Source: Protostelium mycophagum
Lineage: Eukaryota; Evosea; Variosea; Protosteliida; Protosteliaceae
Direction of reading: 5' to 3'
DNA: 64,000 bases
Assembly: GCA_002081555.1 (NCBI GenBank)
Contig: KV920903.1
Location: 1 to 64,000, forward strand
Made by a program: the position numbers and the translations under genes. Shown here piece by piece: positions 21,485 through 32,071 of this stretch. The notes below the pieces were generated by a model. It saw nothing but the letters and a program-made list of their open reading frames with translations, was not told the DNA's origin and ran no database searches. Positions within the stretch are counted from its first letter, which is position 1. Each line of letters opens with the position of its first letter.

Positions 21485-23711
21485 TCAAGATTTGTTGTCT
21501 ATTTTCACCAGCGTCTCAAAGACCTTTCCAATTTCGGGTCTTTTCGTTGGATCTATATCCCAACACCTCTGGATCAGTTTGGGGTACTCTTTATCCATGT
21601 GGCCACAGCATTTGTCTAAGTCCGGTCTAACCTTTTTGGTTTTTATCTCGCCAAGGAGGTTCCATAGGGAATATTCAGAAAAGGGTATCTCTCCGGAGCA
21701 CATTTCCCACATGATCATGGCAAAGCTCCATACATCAACCTTAGCATCATAATCTGTCTTTCCACTTAAAACCTGTGCATATCAGATGTGCCCAAAACTT
21801 TTGAAGAAGAAATAAAAAAGCAATATGTCACCTCTGGAGCGTTCCAGCGCCATGTTCCTACTTCAGTTGTCATTTCAGGTGAGAGCTCCCTCGCATGACC
21901 AAAGTCAGCAATGATGGGCCCACCGTCTGACATGAGGATATTCGGACTCTTCAGATCTCTATGAATCACATCATATCTGAAGAGTTGATCCAATCCTCTA
22001 CTGATATCGAGTGCCGTTCTTACAATTTTCACGGAATCCTTCCGGTTCCATTTGTTGTTCTGGAATTCATCTCAGCGTGGGAGAGCAACGACGTAAAAAT
22101 TACCTTGATCAAATCGTACAGACTGCCCTGGTACAATGGTGTGATGACACCGACTATATTTCCTCCATTTACTACTACGCCCAGAACCTCTAATACGTTC
22201 CTGTGTCGGACTTTCTTCATAATCTCGATCTCAGCTGAAAGTCTCTGTCGATGACTCTCGGAGTGATCATGGATAAGTATTCCCGCTGCTCTGTTGTTCC
22301 CGATATCAAAGACTTTCTTAAAGCTCCCGCTCCCAACGAGCTTGTTCAGTTTTAAAGAATCAATCTTGTATTGTTGGACCGAACTTGTTCGGTTGAGATC
22401 AAATCTCTCGGGACTCGTAATCTTTTTTGCCTTTTTCAATTCGTTCCTCTCCTCTGATGCAATACTATCTTTATCCACCAACATCGAGATAATGTCCAGC
22501 TTAATCTCCCGATCATGACACTTTTGAATCCACTCCTGTGTTGTGTGAGGACTGAAGCCAGGTTTTGAGGGATGTGGTCGTTACCGAGAGTGGAATGTTA
22601 TTTTTTGACCTGTTGCATGTACGGCAAGCCGGAATCATGTTTCCGAGGTCATCTTTCCCGCCTCCTTTGATCGGTATGATATGTTCCACCTCCCAAGCGC
22701 CACTTCCACCGCTTCTATACGTGAAGAACAACTGGATCCCACAATACGAACATTTTCCCTCCGTTCGTTTGAAGATGCGTCTGAATACGTAAGTACAATT
22801 ATAATACAATATCAATGTCTCACTCTAATTCTTGGCGGGTGTATTTATATATTCTCGAGTGAACTTTGACGAATCGGTCGCGATTCATCTGACGGCAGAC
22901 GACCTCGTCCTCCATAGATATTTCTGAAAGGAGACGAACGATCTCATCTGGTTCTTCTTGTTGGCCTGAGTTACGCTCGCTTCTTGGACTGCTTAATCAA
23001 AATCAGATGCGGTAATGTTGACGTGAAACATACCCGGCTCTCCTCAGTAATTCTAGACGTTCAATTTTTGGACGTATGACTTCACTGTTTGGTGTCTTTC
23101 TGATCATCAGCCAGGGGCTCCTTCCTCGAAAGGCTTCGTATTCTTCTCCCTCAAACAGAACGACGGCGGAATGGTCTCACCTTCTCTGTGGCAAAGGCGT
23201 GACGTCCTCCTCCTCAGAAGTATCTTCAGAATCGGAGAAAGTTATTGCTCTCCTCGCAGCTCCTTCTCTTTCTACGAGCCGAAGGTATTCGATGTGAATG
23301 GAGGCTCCGATTTCTGAAGGCGAACTCCTGATCATCAGCCTGGGACTTGCCGTGTTTCCTCTGGTCTTGCTGTATGCCTCGTACGTTTTTCCTTTGTAGA
23401 GAACAATATCGCCTGGCTTGTACTCGCTCCCATCCGAATAGATGTATTGACGCATTGGAATGTGTGGCCTGTGAGAATGGTTTGTTGGGAATACATCTTC
23501 TGTGAGCCCTTTGAGCTCCAAACTTTGGAGTAAGTGAATTTTTAAATAAATTCTCCCACGGCCGTGACACTTTCCCACGAATATGGCCCAAAAAGCACGG
23601 GGGGACCCACTCAATTTCGTAAGGGGCCAAAAGGGGCCAAAAGGGGCCGAAGGGGCTCTGATTCCCAGCCATAAGCTGTGGGATTGGTTGTGGAACCTCT
23701 GAATTGCGATA
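21485..23711 (-). CDS. HNH nuclease-TKL protein kinase fusion with two N-terminal barrel-like repeats
   Basis: Four parts join in phase. (1) Two similar modules of about 45 residues: GDIVLYKGKTYEAY...SPRLMIRSSPSE and VVLFEGEEYEAF...SPWLMIRKTPNSE (about 23450-23040), perhaps SH3/BAH-like barrels. (2) A linker QEEPDEIVRLLSEISMEDEV. (3) An HNH domain (about 22790-22580) with zinc Cys pairs CSYC and CRTC, and WEVEHIIPIKGGGKDDLGN ending NRSKNN. (4) A kinase from about 22400 with Gly loop GSGSFKKVF, HRDLKSPNIL, DFG, a W-RWNAPE segment and RPEIGKVFETL. The join from HNH exon (IPLS) to the next exon (EWIQKCHDREIKLDIISMLV) is phase 0, so one protein is supported. The kinase lacks an obvious VAIK lysine (RAAGILIH). 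The stop is at 21485. Possible role: a DNA-linked signalling enzyme, but this is inference. The join between the two N-terminal modules is unresolved. Confidence 0.8.
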
Positions 23712-24294
23712 CATAATAAGAATAATAAATTTATTATTTTGGGTCATTCATGTGCAGCTTCCTGTTTATTTTAGACAAAGCTATCTACGCTACGCTTTGT
23801 ACGCCTGTCTTCATGCCGTTGTAATTGGTGTCATTACTCTCCTTAACACTGATGTTGCAACAATACTCAAAATTATTTTCAAATTTTTGCAACAAAATAA
23901 TATCCCTCAGAAATTGGTAAAAAATTCAAGTTCGCAACGAGCGGCCACCTTCTTTTGTTGAGATCACCACGATCATAAAAGCCAACAAAAGTCTTATCAA
24001 TTACTAAAAGCCACAGCTAGTGCAATTCTTACTGAATAAATAACCTTTTCATAGGATGGATGTCGACAAACCAAAATTTATGAGCATGTTCTTTTCAAAC
24101 TCTACCAGTGGCTCAGAGTATATTTAAACGTCATGTTTTGATGATGCTAGAGAGGCTCTTCCATATTGATGGATTCACTCGATTGTCTGATTTTAAAACT
24201 TTCACAACCTATCTCAAGTAAATCTAAAATTTTGTTTGGTGCATTTATATTTCATAAAAACATATTTAACAGAAATGTTATGAATAAATTTCGT
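23712..24294. other. intergenic, no gene seen
   Basis: AT-rich stretch between the HNH-kinase start and the end of the F-box gene. One 85-residue hydrophobic ORF on the plus strand has no splice context or domain. Confidence 0.5.
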
Positions 24295-25338
24295 TTCAAA
24301 AGATGACCTCGTTGTGTCCTTTGGTGCCTGCTATGCTCATACATCTCCTCCCCAGTAGAATTGGTATGTTTTTTATATGCCTCAGCAGCACCCTCACGGT
24401 CTCGGCCTGTCCTGTTGTACAAGCAATGAGTAGAAGCTCATTTTCGTTCATCGAAGGATCAATCAAAGGATTCCTGCAGATATCACTCTATAATTGGACA
24501 GAGGATCGTTTAATAATGTCACCTGAGAAGGAAAGAGACGTTCTTGTGACAACCTGGTGTCCTGCAGCATTGTTTTATTGCGGCAAGGTCACGTGATAGA
24601 GGATCCACCCTCTTGTCTTCCAGTAATTCCTGTTGTAAAGTGAGAAACACGAGGGAATCTGGTAGCATCACCCTGAAGATCTCGAATCGGGAGGGTTCGC
24701 AGGAAGAAATCAGCGCTTCATTTGCATTGGCGCCAGGGTTAACCCTTGGATCTGATAGGAGCCGCTGTACAATCTGTTTTGACATGTGATCACTTGTTCA
24801 AAGGAGGAATTGTTCTTCTTACCTCCAAATTGCCTTTTACGACAGCTGTCCTGATCGCTTGATCATTATAATCACCCGGGTCGGCCCGACCATCTTTTAA
24901 AAGCAGGTCCACTACATGTCTATGTTCATTTGCCACAGCGATGCGCAATGTATAGCTCTGGTCGTGTTGTGGATGGCATGTTTTGTTCATCAAAAGAATA
25001 GACATGAGTGTCACGTGACCTGAAAAGCTTGAGTAAGTGAAGACGAGTGACTCTCTTCCTTGATGACAACGTTCCAGAATGTCTTTGTTTGAGTTCGTCT
25101 CACTCATCCCGAAAAGCTCTTACGCACCTCTTTCAGCAGCAAACCGCAAGGCTCTCTGATCACTCAGATCCATATAGCTGAGACCTAGGCGGTTAGCGGT
25201 TTGGCTTGTCAACAAGAAGGATCTTCTGTCTCGTCCTTTCACATTTCGTAAGATGATGAACCAGATCTCTTTTGGAAAGAGTGATAAAATCCTTGTATCC
25301 TCTGCATAATAATGTTGTCTGACTCTCCTCTTTCCCAT
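24295..25338 (-). CDS. F-box protein with ankyrin-like repeats
   Basis: This is probably a substrate adaptor for an SCF ubiquitin ligase. The N-terminus holds an F-box (ILSLFPKEIWFIILRNVKGR then SFLLTSQTANRL). The rest reads as ankyrin-like repeats: RALRFAAERGA, AVANEHRHVVDLLLKDGRAD, AIRTAVVKGNLE, QRLLSDPRVNPGANANEALI and ELLLIACTTGQAETVRVLLR. The start is at 25338 (MGKRRVRQHYY) and the stop at 24295-24297. Introns fall between repeats. Large F-box/ankyrin families of this style, with DPRVxP in the repeats, are common in amoebae, which fits the proposed host. It is divergent with the ceramidase gene at 132 bp, which must hold both promoters. Confidence 0.8.
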
Positions 25339-25470
25339 GTATGTGTTGTTGTGCGGTTTTGTTTCTCCCGATCGGAAAATTGGAATAAAGAGGGCCTCGG
25401 TAAATTTCGTGTTTTGCAGAATCTTCAGGGAACCTGAAAAATCTTAAAAACGACCTGGCATTTTGCAGCG

Positions 25471-26646
25471 ATGGCTTACTTCACAAGAGAAGAGGAGAAT
25501 CGTGAGGGATATTGGGGACCCATCACTTCTAATGTAGATTGGTGTGAACCTAATTATGTCCACTCCTTCTATCTGTGCGAATTCTGGAACACAATTAGTA
25601 ACATACCAATGATCGCACTTGGCTTTTGGGGGATGTGTTACGCATATCTCATTGGCAGAGAGGCAGGTCGGTGTCTCCTTTGATGTTGATTTTGATTGCT
25701 CAATAATTCAGTTCAGAAAGGGATCACACGTAGCAATCAGTTCTACAGTTTTTCAATAGGATTCTTTTTCTTGTTTTTTGTTGGAATTGGCTCTTGGATG
25801 TTTCACATGACGTTATTATACAAATATCAATTATTGGATGAACTTCCCATGATCCTTGGCAGCATAGTATTTGTCTATATTATTATGGACTTGCGTCCTC
25901 CAAAAGAATGCTTCATAGGCGATGGTGAGAATCTTGTTCACGTGATGATGTGATGATTTAGTTGAATAGGTGAGAGAGACGAGAAGCCCTCTGGTATTTT
26001 GGTATTTTTCAATAAGCACATGATAGAGAACAAAGTATTGCGAGGGATACTGTTGACTCTGTATGGCGCTGCCACCTCCTTCTTCATGGCATGGGATACA
26101 ACGAGGTGGAACAAAATGTTCAATACCCAAAATTCGCTGAAAAATTGCAGCCCCTTACCGATGAACTTGAGTTATATATTCTTGATTTTATTCATAGTAT
26201 GGAGGTAATATTTTTTTCTTTACATTGATTCACTCGTTGAAGATGTTGGTACTTGTACAAGAGTTGTACAGGTGAGTCATATGCACAGAAAGTCGTCAAG
26301 AAATTCTTCTGGAGCGCTCTCGTCTATCAGATCGCAGCGGGAATATGCTGGGTATGTCTGTATTTACAAATGTATTCTGGTGCTATTTTTAGTTCTGACA
26401 AGTTGTAGATCATCGAAAAAGAATTGTGCGGGCCGTTATTTCCTCTCACAGCTTATTTACACTCAGTTTGGCACGTTTTGGCGGGAACCGGAGTGTATCA
26501 TTTCATCGTTTGGTGAGTGTCCATCTACATCGTTGTATTCTGAATAATTTAGGACATTCTTTCTGTCCGCTCACAACTTTGGACTGTCACCAAAGATATC
26601 TTACTTTTTAAACATGCCCTATGTCTCCGTAAAATCCAAATTATAA
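25471..26646 (+). CDS. alkaline ceramidase (ACER/YDC1 family)
   Basis: This is a multi-pass ER/Golgi hydrolase that splits ceramide into sphingosine and fatty acid at alkaline pH. The start [20 protein letters not shown] continues into NVDWCEPNY, the invariant family opening that binds calcium, then EFWNTISN. The zinc-site region is [20 protein letters not shown] with its conserved His, plus [11 protein letters not shown] further on with two more conserved His. The last exon, joined through a Trp codon split by the intron (TG|G), gives [20 protein letters not shown] and PYVSV, as in plant and animal ceramidases. The stop is at 26644-26646. The length of about 270 residues is normal. It ends 64 bp from the convergent TMEM209-like gene. 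Confidence 0.92.
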
Positions 26647-26710
26647 AACTTCTCAGCGAAAATCTGAGAAAAAAAATAATATTGTACAAAAGTATTGGTC
26701 CATAAGAATT

Positions 26711-29655
26711 TTATAAGAAGATAGAAGATAAATTCAAGTGTCTGCTGTCAAGTCTGTCCGAGCCAAACATGCCGTCATGCTTCACCCTCACGAAATATAA
26801 AAATATTGCGATGGCGGCAAAGAGATTGTTGGGTCCCTGATGTTTCTTATCATCCGCAATCGTGGGCATGGCATAGTGTACATACCTGGTAAATGGGGCA
26901 AGCCTCGGGGTTTGCTACCTCAAAATGGGGCGGCTGGAGGTATCTCTGCACGATCAACACGTCACTTTTTCCCGCCTTATCTGTTCGAAAGTAAGTCTTG
27001 GGAGAAATTTCACGGAAAATTACCTGTTGGGGTGGCAATGTAGCGAGATGAAAAGGGTTTGTCTGTGTAAGCATTTCCACTCAAATTTAAATCCATAAAG
27101 GCAGAGAACAATTGAAAGAGTAACTGCAAAACATCAAATCTTGTAGACGAGCACAAAATATTGTGCCGGACAAATCAAACCTGAGCGTCAGTGGGCCATT
27201 CAGTGCTCCATTCTTTTTCTCTGAAATTTCCGCCCTTGTCCCATTTGTAATCGCCGATGTATGGATTTCTCGCCAGCTCTACAACGGTAAAGATAATAAA
27301 ATGGTGAATGATGACGTCATCACCTTGTATACGGTGCACAATGTATTCTCTTGGATTAAGACCCGTGAGATATCTCTCTGCTTTTTGTCTCTCTTGTATG
27401 ATCTACTATTTTTAGGGTTTTTTGGCGAAAAAATAATTTTTTATGCAAGAGAGAGGATTTATGGCTTGCCAGAATAGAAATATTTTTCAAGTAAAGAATA
27501 ATGATGGTTGGACATCATCGGTCATAATGTGGAGCTTGCAGTATTATCCTTGCTGCATTGTGGCAGAGGAGGTGCGATATTCTTGATTTTTGTGAAGTGA
27601 GTAATTATAATATCGCACCTCGTTCTGGCGCTGTTGTTGTGGGTTGGCTGGTGAAGCGAATAAACCTGCTTGGGCTTGGACAGGTGCAGGAATATTAGGA
27701 TTGGTCACAGGCAGGCCCTCCCTCTCTAATGATGATATCTTTTGTGATAATGGTTGCAACACCATATGTGATATCCACTGCAAAAAATTTATAATGTCTC
27801 CTCTACAAAAAACGTTGTAGTGGTGCAATAAAAAGACATAATGTGAAACGTAGAAAAAGTGCAAAAGAGTTCGTCACGAGGGCTTCCCAAGTGGTCTCCC
27901 ACCTTAGTACTGGCCTCGCTCAGACACGCTTGACTTCGCAGTGCGGCAAGGGATGCGGTAGACTGTGTCGATATGAACGAACCCGAATTTAAGCGACAAA
28001 CTACCCGAAAATATCATGATAAAATGGTCATTTGAATTTTCCTACTGCCATTTTTGGGAAATAAATTTAAATCTCGAATACCTTTCTGACACCCTCCTCC
28101 CAGACGCCAAGTGTCTCGTTCAATCGGTTTGAAGATATAAACTGAGGATATATTCATTTCTCCACAAGCATTAAGATGAATATACCTCTTCTGCGGCAGT
28201 GCTGTTGTAGTATCTGAACTCCGAGTAATCTGTGCTACTGCTCGTTGTCTCTGGTGTCGTGCGTGTAAGTGGCCTAGAGGAATATTAGATTTTATTACTT
28301 GATCTAAATAAATACTTATTTTGAACAATAAAACCAAGTGTCTTTTTTACAATTACAGTCAAAGAGAAAATCGAAGGGACATACTTGAGTGCGGGTTGGT
28401 ATCTGTGGGGTGCTTGGTGTGATAAATCATTCATGTCCTGCAGTCTCTGTTCTACAACTCGTCAGAATTAAATATCACGTAGATTTCAATTTACGTATTC
28501 TCCTCTGGTTATCCTCCTCTCTGTGCTGCTGTAGCATGTATCTATCAACATCTGATATCTCTTCTACAATTCTGTTCCTCTGTCTTAACTGCTCCAGCTT
28601 GTGTGTGCTCTGGAGGAGTGGGTTTGGTGTAGAATCCTGTTTTATTCAATCGATCATATCCTTTATTTATGTAAATGATGATTTATTCTTCTCGCGCCTT
28701 GCTGAAGTGTCTTCACCTCCAGCAAAGCTGAGGCATAATTACATTGTGATCACTACTACAACAAATAACATAGAATAAATAGTCCAGGGTTTTGGGCAAC
28801 TATAAATTGCGATGCAGTTGTTGAAATAATTGTATATGTGTGTAAAGAAACTCACCAGCTGTGGGCCAGATGGGGACAAGTGGGAATGCCTCACACCAGA
28901 CTGAGGGAAAAACGTCGACGTTCTGTTGCCAAATATAGGAGGAGATATATTTGTGCTGGGTGTGGATGGTGACGTGGCTGTTACGTTCAATATATCGCAC
29001 AATACTTGTCTAAATTGCTGCCTGATAACTCTTTGTAACCACACTATCACAACAAAAAGAAAGATTTTTGAATCTCAAATTTCCCGCCAAAATAACTTAC
29101 CCTCCTCCTTCTGCTTGGGTGTCTCTTTTGCCTTCTCTTCTGTCTTCTTTGTGACTGATTTAGAGGGTGATAACGCCTTCACAATACTCTTGAGTGAGAA
29201 ATTATTGTCTATGGTTCTCGTCTCTGGCTTTGGGCTCAACCCAAAAAGTTCCCTCTGTCGATCGTCTAATGTTAAATTGGAGTAATCAGGCAGGGGTTTG
29301 AGGATCTTTAGGAGGTAAAGACCAGTTGTGATCACCGACAAGATCAGAAAAATGTTTCCTGTTGAGGTTAATTGAGAAAATGATACGTAGTACTAGGTAC
29401 CCAGTAATATGTAATTTTCTTCGCTTAATGGGAGGGAGTATAACAGTGCTTCTCTGTAATACTTAGAGGAGATATTTAAAAGAGTCTGATCTACCTAAAT
29501 TGAGATACGTGCACGAGTAATGTGGCACAGAAGGTTAACCAACCCAGTATAATAGCCAATAAGATCTCGCCATCTGTTGGACCTTGTAATCGAAGACCTA
29601 CAGGTATACCTCTCAAAGAACGAGGAGATTTCTCCCTACCATCCACCACCTTCAT
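26711..29655 (-). CDS. TMEM209-like nuclear-envelope/nucleoporin-associated membrane protein
   Basis: TMEM209 family members sit in the nuclear envelope and associate with the pore complex. The N-terminus has two membrane helices (EILLAIILGWLTFCATLLVH and FLILSVITTGLYLLKIL), followed by LDDRQRELFGLSPKPETRTI. A Ser/Pro/Thr-rich part (STPSTNISPPIFGNRTSTFF) follows. The conserved C-terminal half reads RLNETLGVWEEGVRK | WISHMVLQPLSQKISSLE, then NPYIGDYKWDKGGNF and EWSTEWPTDAQ, LLFQLFSAFMDLNLSG, and PNNLFAAIAIFLYFVRVKHD with GMFG. The stop is at 26711-26713. The intron between EEGVRK and WISHM (27778-28081) is 304 nt, far longer than usual, and contains a 5S rRNA gene. The start at 29655 is preferred over 29688, but both are possible. 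It shares a short divergent promoter with the J-protein gene. Confidence 0.85.
27869..27982 (-). rRNA. 5S rRNA gene nested in an intron
   Basis: On the minus strand this 114-nt stretch contains the conserved 5S core: GCGAAGTCAAGCGTGTCTGA (box A region), CCAGTACTAAGGTGGGAGAC and CACTTGGGAAGCCCTCGTG. These match the plant and protist 5S pattern closely. The ends GTTCGT and ACGAAC pair as helix I. A TTTT run follows two bases after the 3' end, as a Pol III terminator. The 5' half (TCTACCGCATCCC...) is less typical. It lies wholly inside the 304-nt intron of the TMEM209-like gene, on the same strand. It looks intact rather than a fragment, though activity is not shown. Confidence 0.85.
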
Positions 29656-29797
29656 CTTATCTGCTTCTGTGATGGATCGAAATCGCAAATGATCAGATCA
29701 GATCTTTTGGAAATCTCCAAAGCGAACATCACATCACGTTTCTGTTTCGGAAAAGCACAGAACAGCAATCTCAACCTCTTGTTATAAAGAGGAAGAA

Positions 29798-31658
29798 ATG
29801 GGGAAGACGAGAAAGCGAAACAAGGAGAAGGAACATGCTCGGGAAGAGAGATTTGAGGAACCACCTCCTGAGGTGGACTATTATGAGGTTCTTGGTGTCT
29901 CCAGGACTGCTTCTTCGAATGAAATCAGAACCGCTTACCGAAAATTATCTCTCCTCTATCACCCGGACAAAAATCCAGATGGCGCTGAGAAGGTGAGCTT
30001 CAGCTCTTGTTTGGTGATCTGATTTTCTGATTATGGTAGTTTAAAGAGGTGAATCGGGCGAATGAAATTCTCTCAAATGAGGAAAAAAGACAGTTGTATG
30101 ACTCTTATGGGGAAGAGGGTGCGTGATCATCCTGTTTTTGAAAATCACAACATTACAGGACTTCAAGCAACAGACTCTGAAATATTCGCTTTCTTCAGCC
30201 AAGACACAGTCCCACAACGTTGGTACAAGGCATTCGGTCTTTATATCGCCTCTGTCATTTTCAATTGGCTCTTTGGTGTTCCAATGGACCGGTAATCAAT
30301 CTCATTTTATATTTTCCCCCCAAAAGCTCGGTTCAAATTTTAAAATAGCACTCAAAACTCCACCACAATTGAATGATATTGACATGTTTAGCCTCGCATT
30401 TACCGTATTCACGATATACCTTCTATATCGATTAGGAGCGTACAGCTTGATCATTGTTGGTGGAATAACATTAATCGATTTACTCGTCTATTTCATATTG
30501 CCCGAGAGATTCACACAATTTGTATCTACTCTCATGTTGTACTCTCTATTGTTACTATACACAAACACTGTGGTGAGTAGTTTGAATTTTGAATGAATTT
30601 GGCGGGAAAAAAAGGAATTCAAATCTCAAAAAATAGACACCCGATAAGGAGATGCGAAAGACGGAGGAGGATATTTTGTATTTGTAGCTTTGCCACAGAC
30701 CAAAATATCGCTGTACACTACGCGATTTATTCTGCTGTGTTTGTGCCGCAACGAACCAACATATCTATAGTTGTAAAAATTCAAAGACAAAACGATTTAT
30801 TCATTGTAGAAACAATTCTGGGACATATCAGGGGCTTTATTCACGACAGTACTCCTGATCGACTATAATACGAACAGAGTACCAACATCATGGCTCTTAT
30901 TATCCTCACATACCCTCGTCACCGCAACGGCCATGTCCGTGTTATTCATCTTATTCTACCGCGTGCACCCCATCCCCGAGGTGACAGAAACATCTGGATC
31001 AAAATTGATTTTTATAGAAGAAGAATTCGATACTGAAACGAGCAATCGTGTCGGTGTACAGATCAACAGAAGGTCTCGTCGTACTCGCATTCTTGTTGTG
31101 GAACTTGATTTACGTCTTGGATTATTTTGTAAGTCGTCATGATGTCTGAGATGATGACCCCATCAGGTCGGGTTTTCTTTCGAGTGGCTCCCGCTGTCAC
31201 TTCTTAGTATTACCGCGTTCTGGGAATGGAGTATTTCCTCCGTCGGGATCTACATCTCTGTAGTCTTGGGAATCTGGTTGATTCTCCCCGTTTGGTTCGT
31301 GGCTGGACTTGCGCAGCTGAATCTCTACCTCATGACTCTGATGATATTACTCTCGTTCTATTTCTTCGAAGATATCAAGGCGAATAGAGTGAGTTTCTTC
31401 GTATTTCGCAGAAATGTGCACATGTTGGTGACGTCATGACAGCTCCCCACGTGGGGCTTGGTCGGAACGCTAAAGAGAGCGCCAAAATCTTACTTGGTAT
31501 TGGGCTTGTACATGTTTTTCATGGACTTCTTTTATAGGAATCGACCCGACCGATTTGACTTTTTCGCGTCTGCCTCTCTAACATGGGGTGTGTGCGCCTC
31601 CTTAGGCATCATCCTCTCTGCCTTCCTCAATGAAGAAGACGGCTCACGAAGGAGGTAA
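29798..31658 (+). CDS. J-domain multi-pass membrane protein
   Basis: This is a co-chaperone of the DnaJ/Hsp40 type. A basic N-terminus ([20 protein letters not shown]) precedes the J domain at residues 27-85 ([20 protein letters not shown], the HPD motif in [10 protein letters not shown], and [20 protein letters not shown]). After it come several strongly hydrophobic exons ([51 protein letters not shown]), with roughly eight or more membrane helices in all. The C-terminal exon gives [20 protein letters not shown] and ends in a basic tail (EEDGSRRR). The J domain would face the cytosol. I cannot assign it to a named DNAJC member. Middle exons (30600-31440) are approximate. Confidence 0.8.
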
Positions 31659-31688
31659 TCCATCACAATTTGATACCATCAACATGTT

Positions 31689-32050
31689 GTGATGAATGAC
31701 ACTAGATCACCACAAGAAGAGGGAAAGAAGCGAAGAAAAGCAAGAGACAATATTCCAGGAGGAATGGATGCCTATGAGGATAATGAGGAGACACTTGAAG
31801 AGAATGGTCAACATGACGACGCGAGGCACAGCGGGTCCAAAAAGAGTAAAGAATGTCGGCAGTGCGGAAGCACAGGAAAGACAAAGAAATGCAGTGGCTG
31901 TGGACGAGTCTATTATTGGTAAGTCGCGATCAACTTTATTCTAAAGATATAGACGTATGATGACGTCATGATAGTTCGGTAGAATGTCAGAAAGAGGACA
32001 GACCAAACCATAAACAACATTGCCATCCTGAATCGCACACCGAACAATAG
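31689..32050 (+). CDS. small MYND zinc-finger protein
   Basis: The protein has about 100 residues. A charged start (SPQEEGKKRRKARDN) and an acidic middle lead into a complete MYND finger: ECRQCGSTGKTKKCSGCGRV, then YYC split by a 53-nt intron (31920-31972), then SVECQKEDRPNHKQHC. The Cys codon is rebuilt as TG|T across the splice. The TAG stop is at 32048-32050, only 21 bp from the stop of the convergent formin gene. It probably acts through protein binding, but no partner can be inferred. Confidence 0.85.
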
Positions 32051-32071
32051 AGACACCTCTAGACAAGCCCT

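Noticed and set aside
23704-23961. Plus-strand hydrophobic ORF beside the HNH-kinase start
   Set aside because: No splice context, no domain, AT-rich composition like intergenic DNA.
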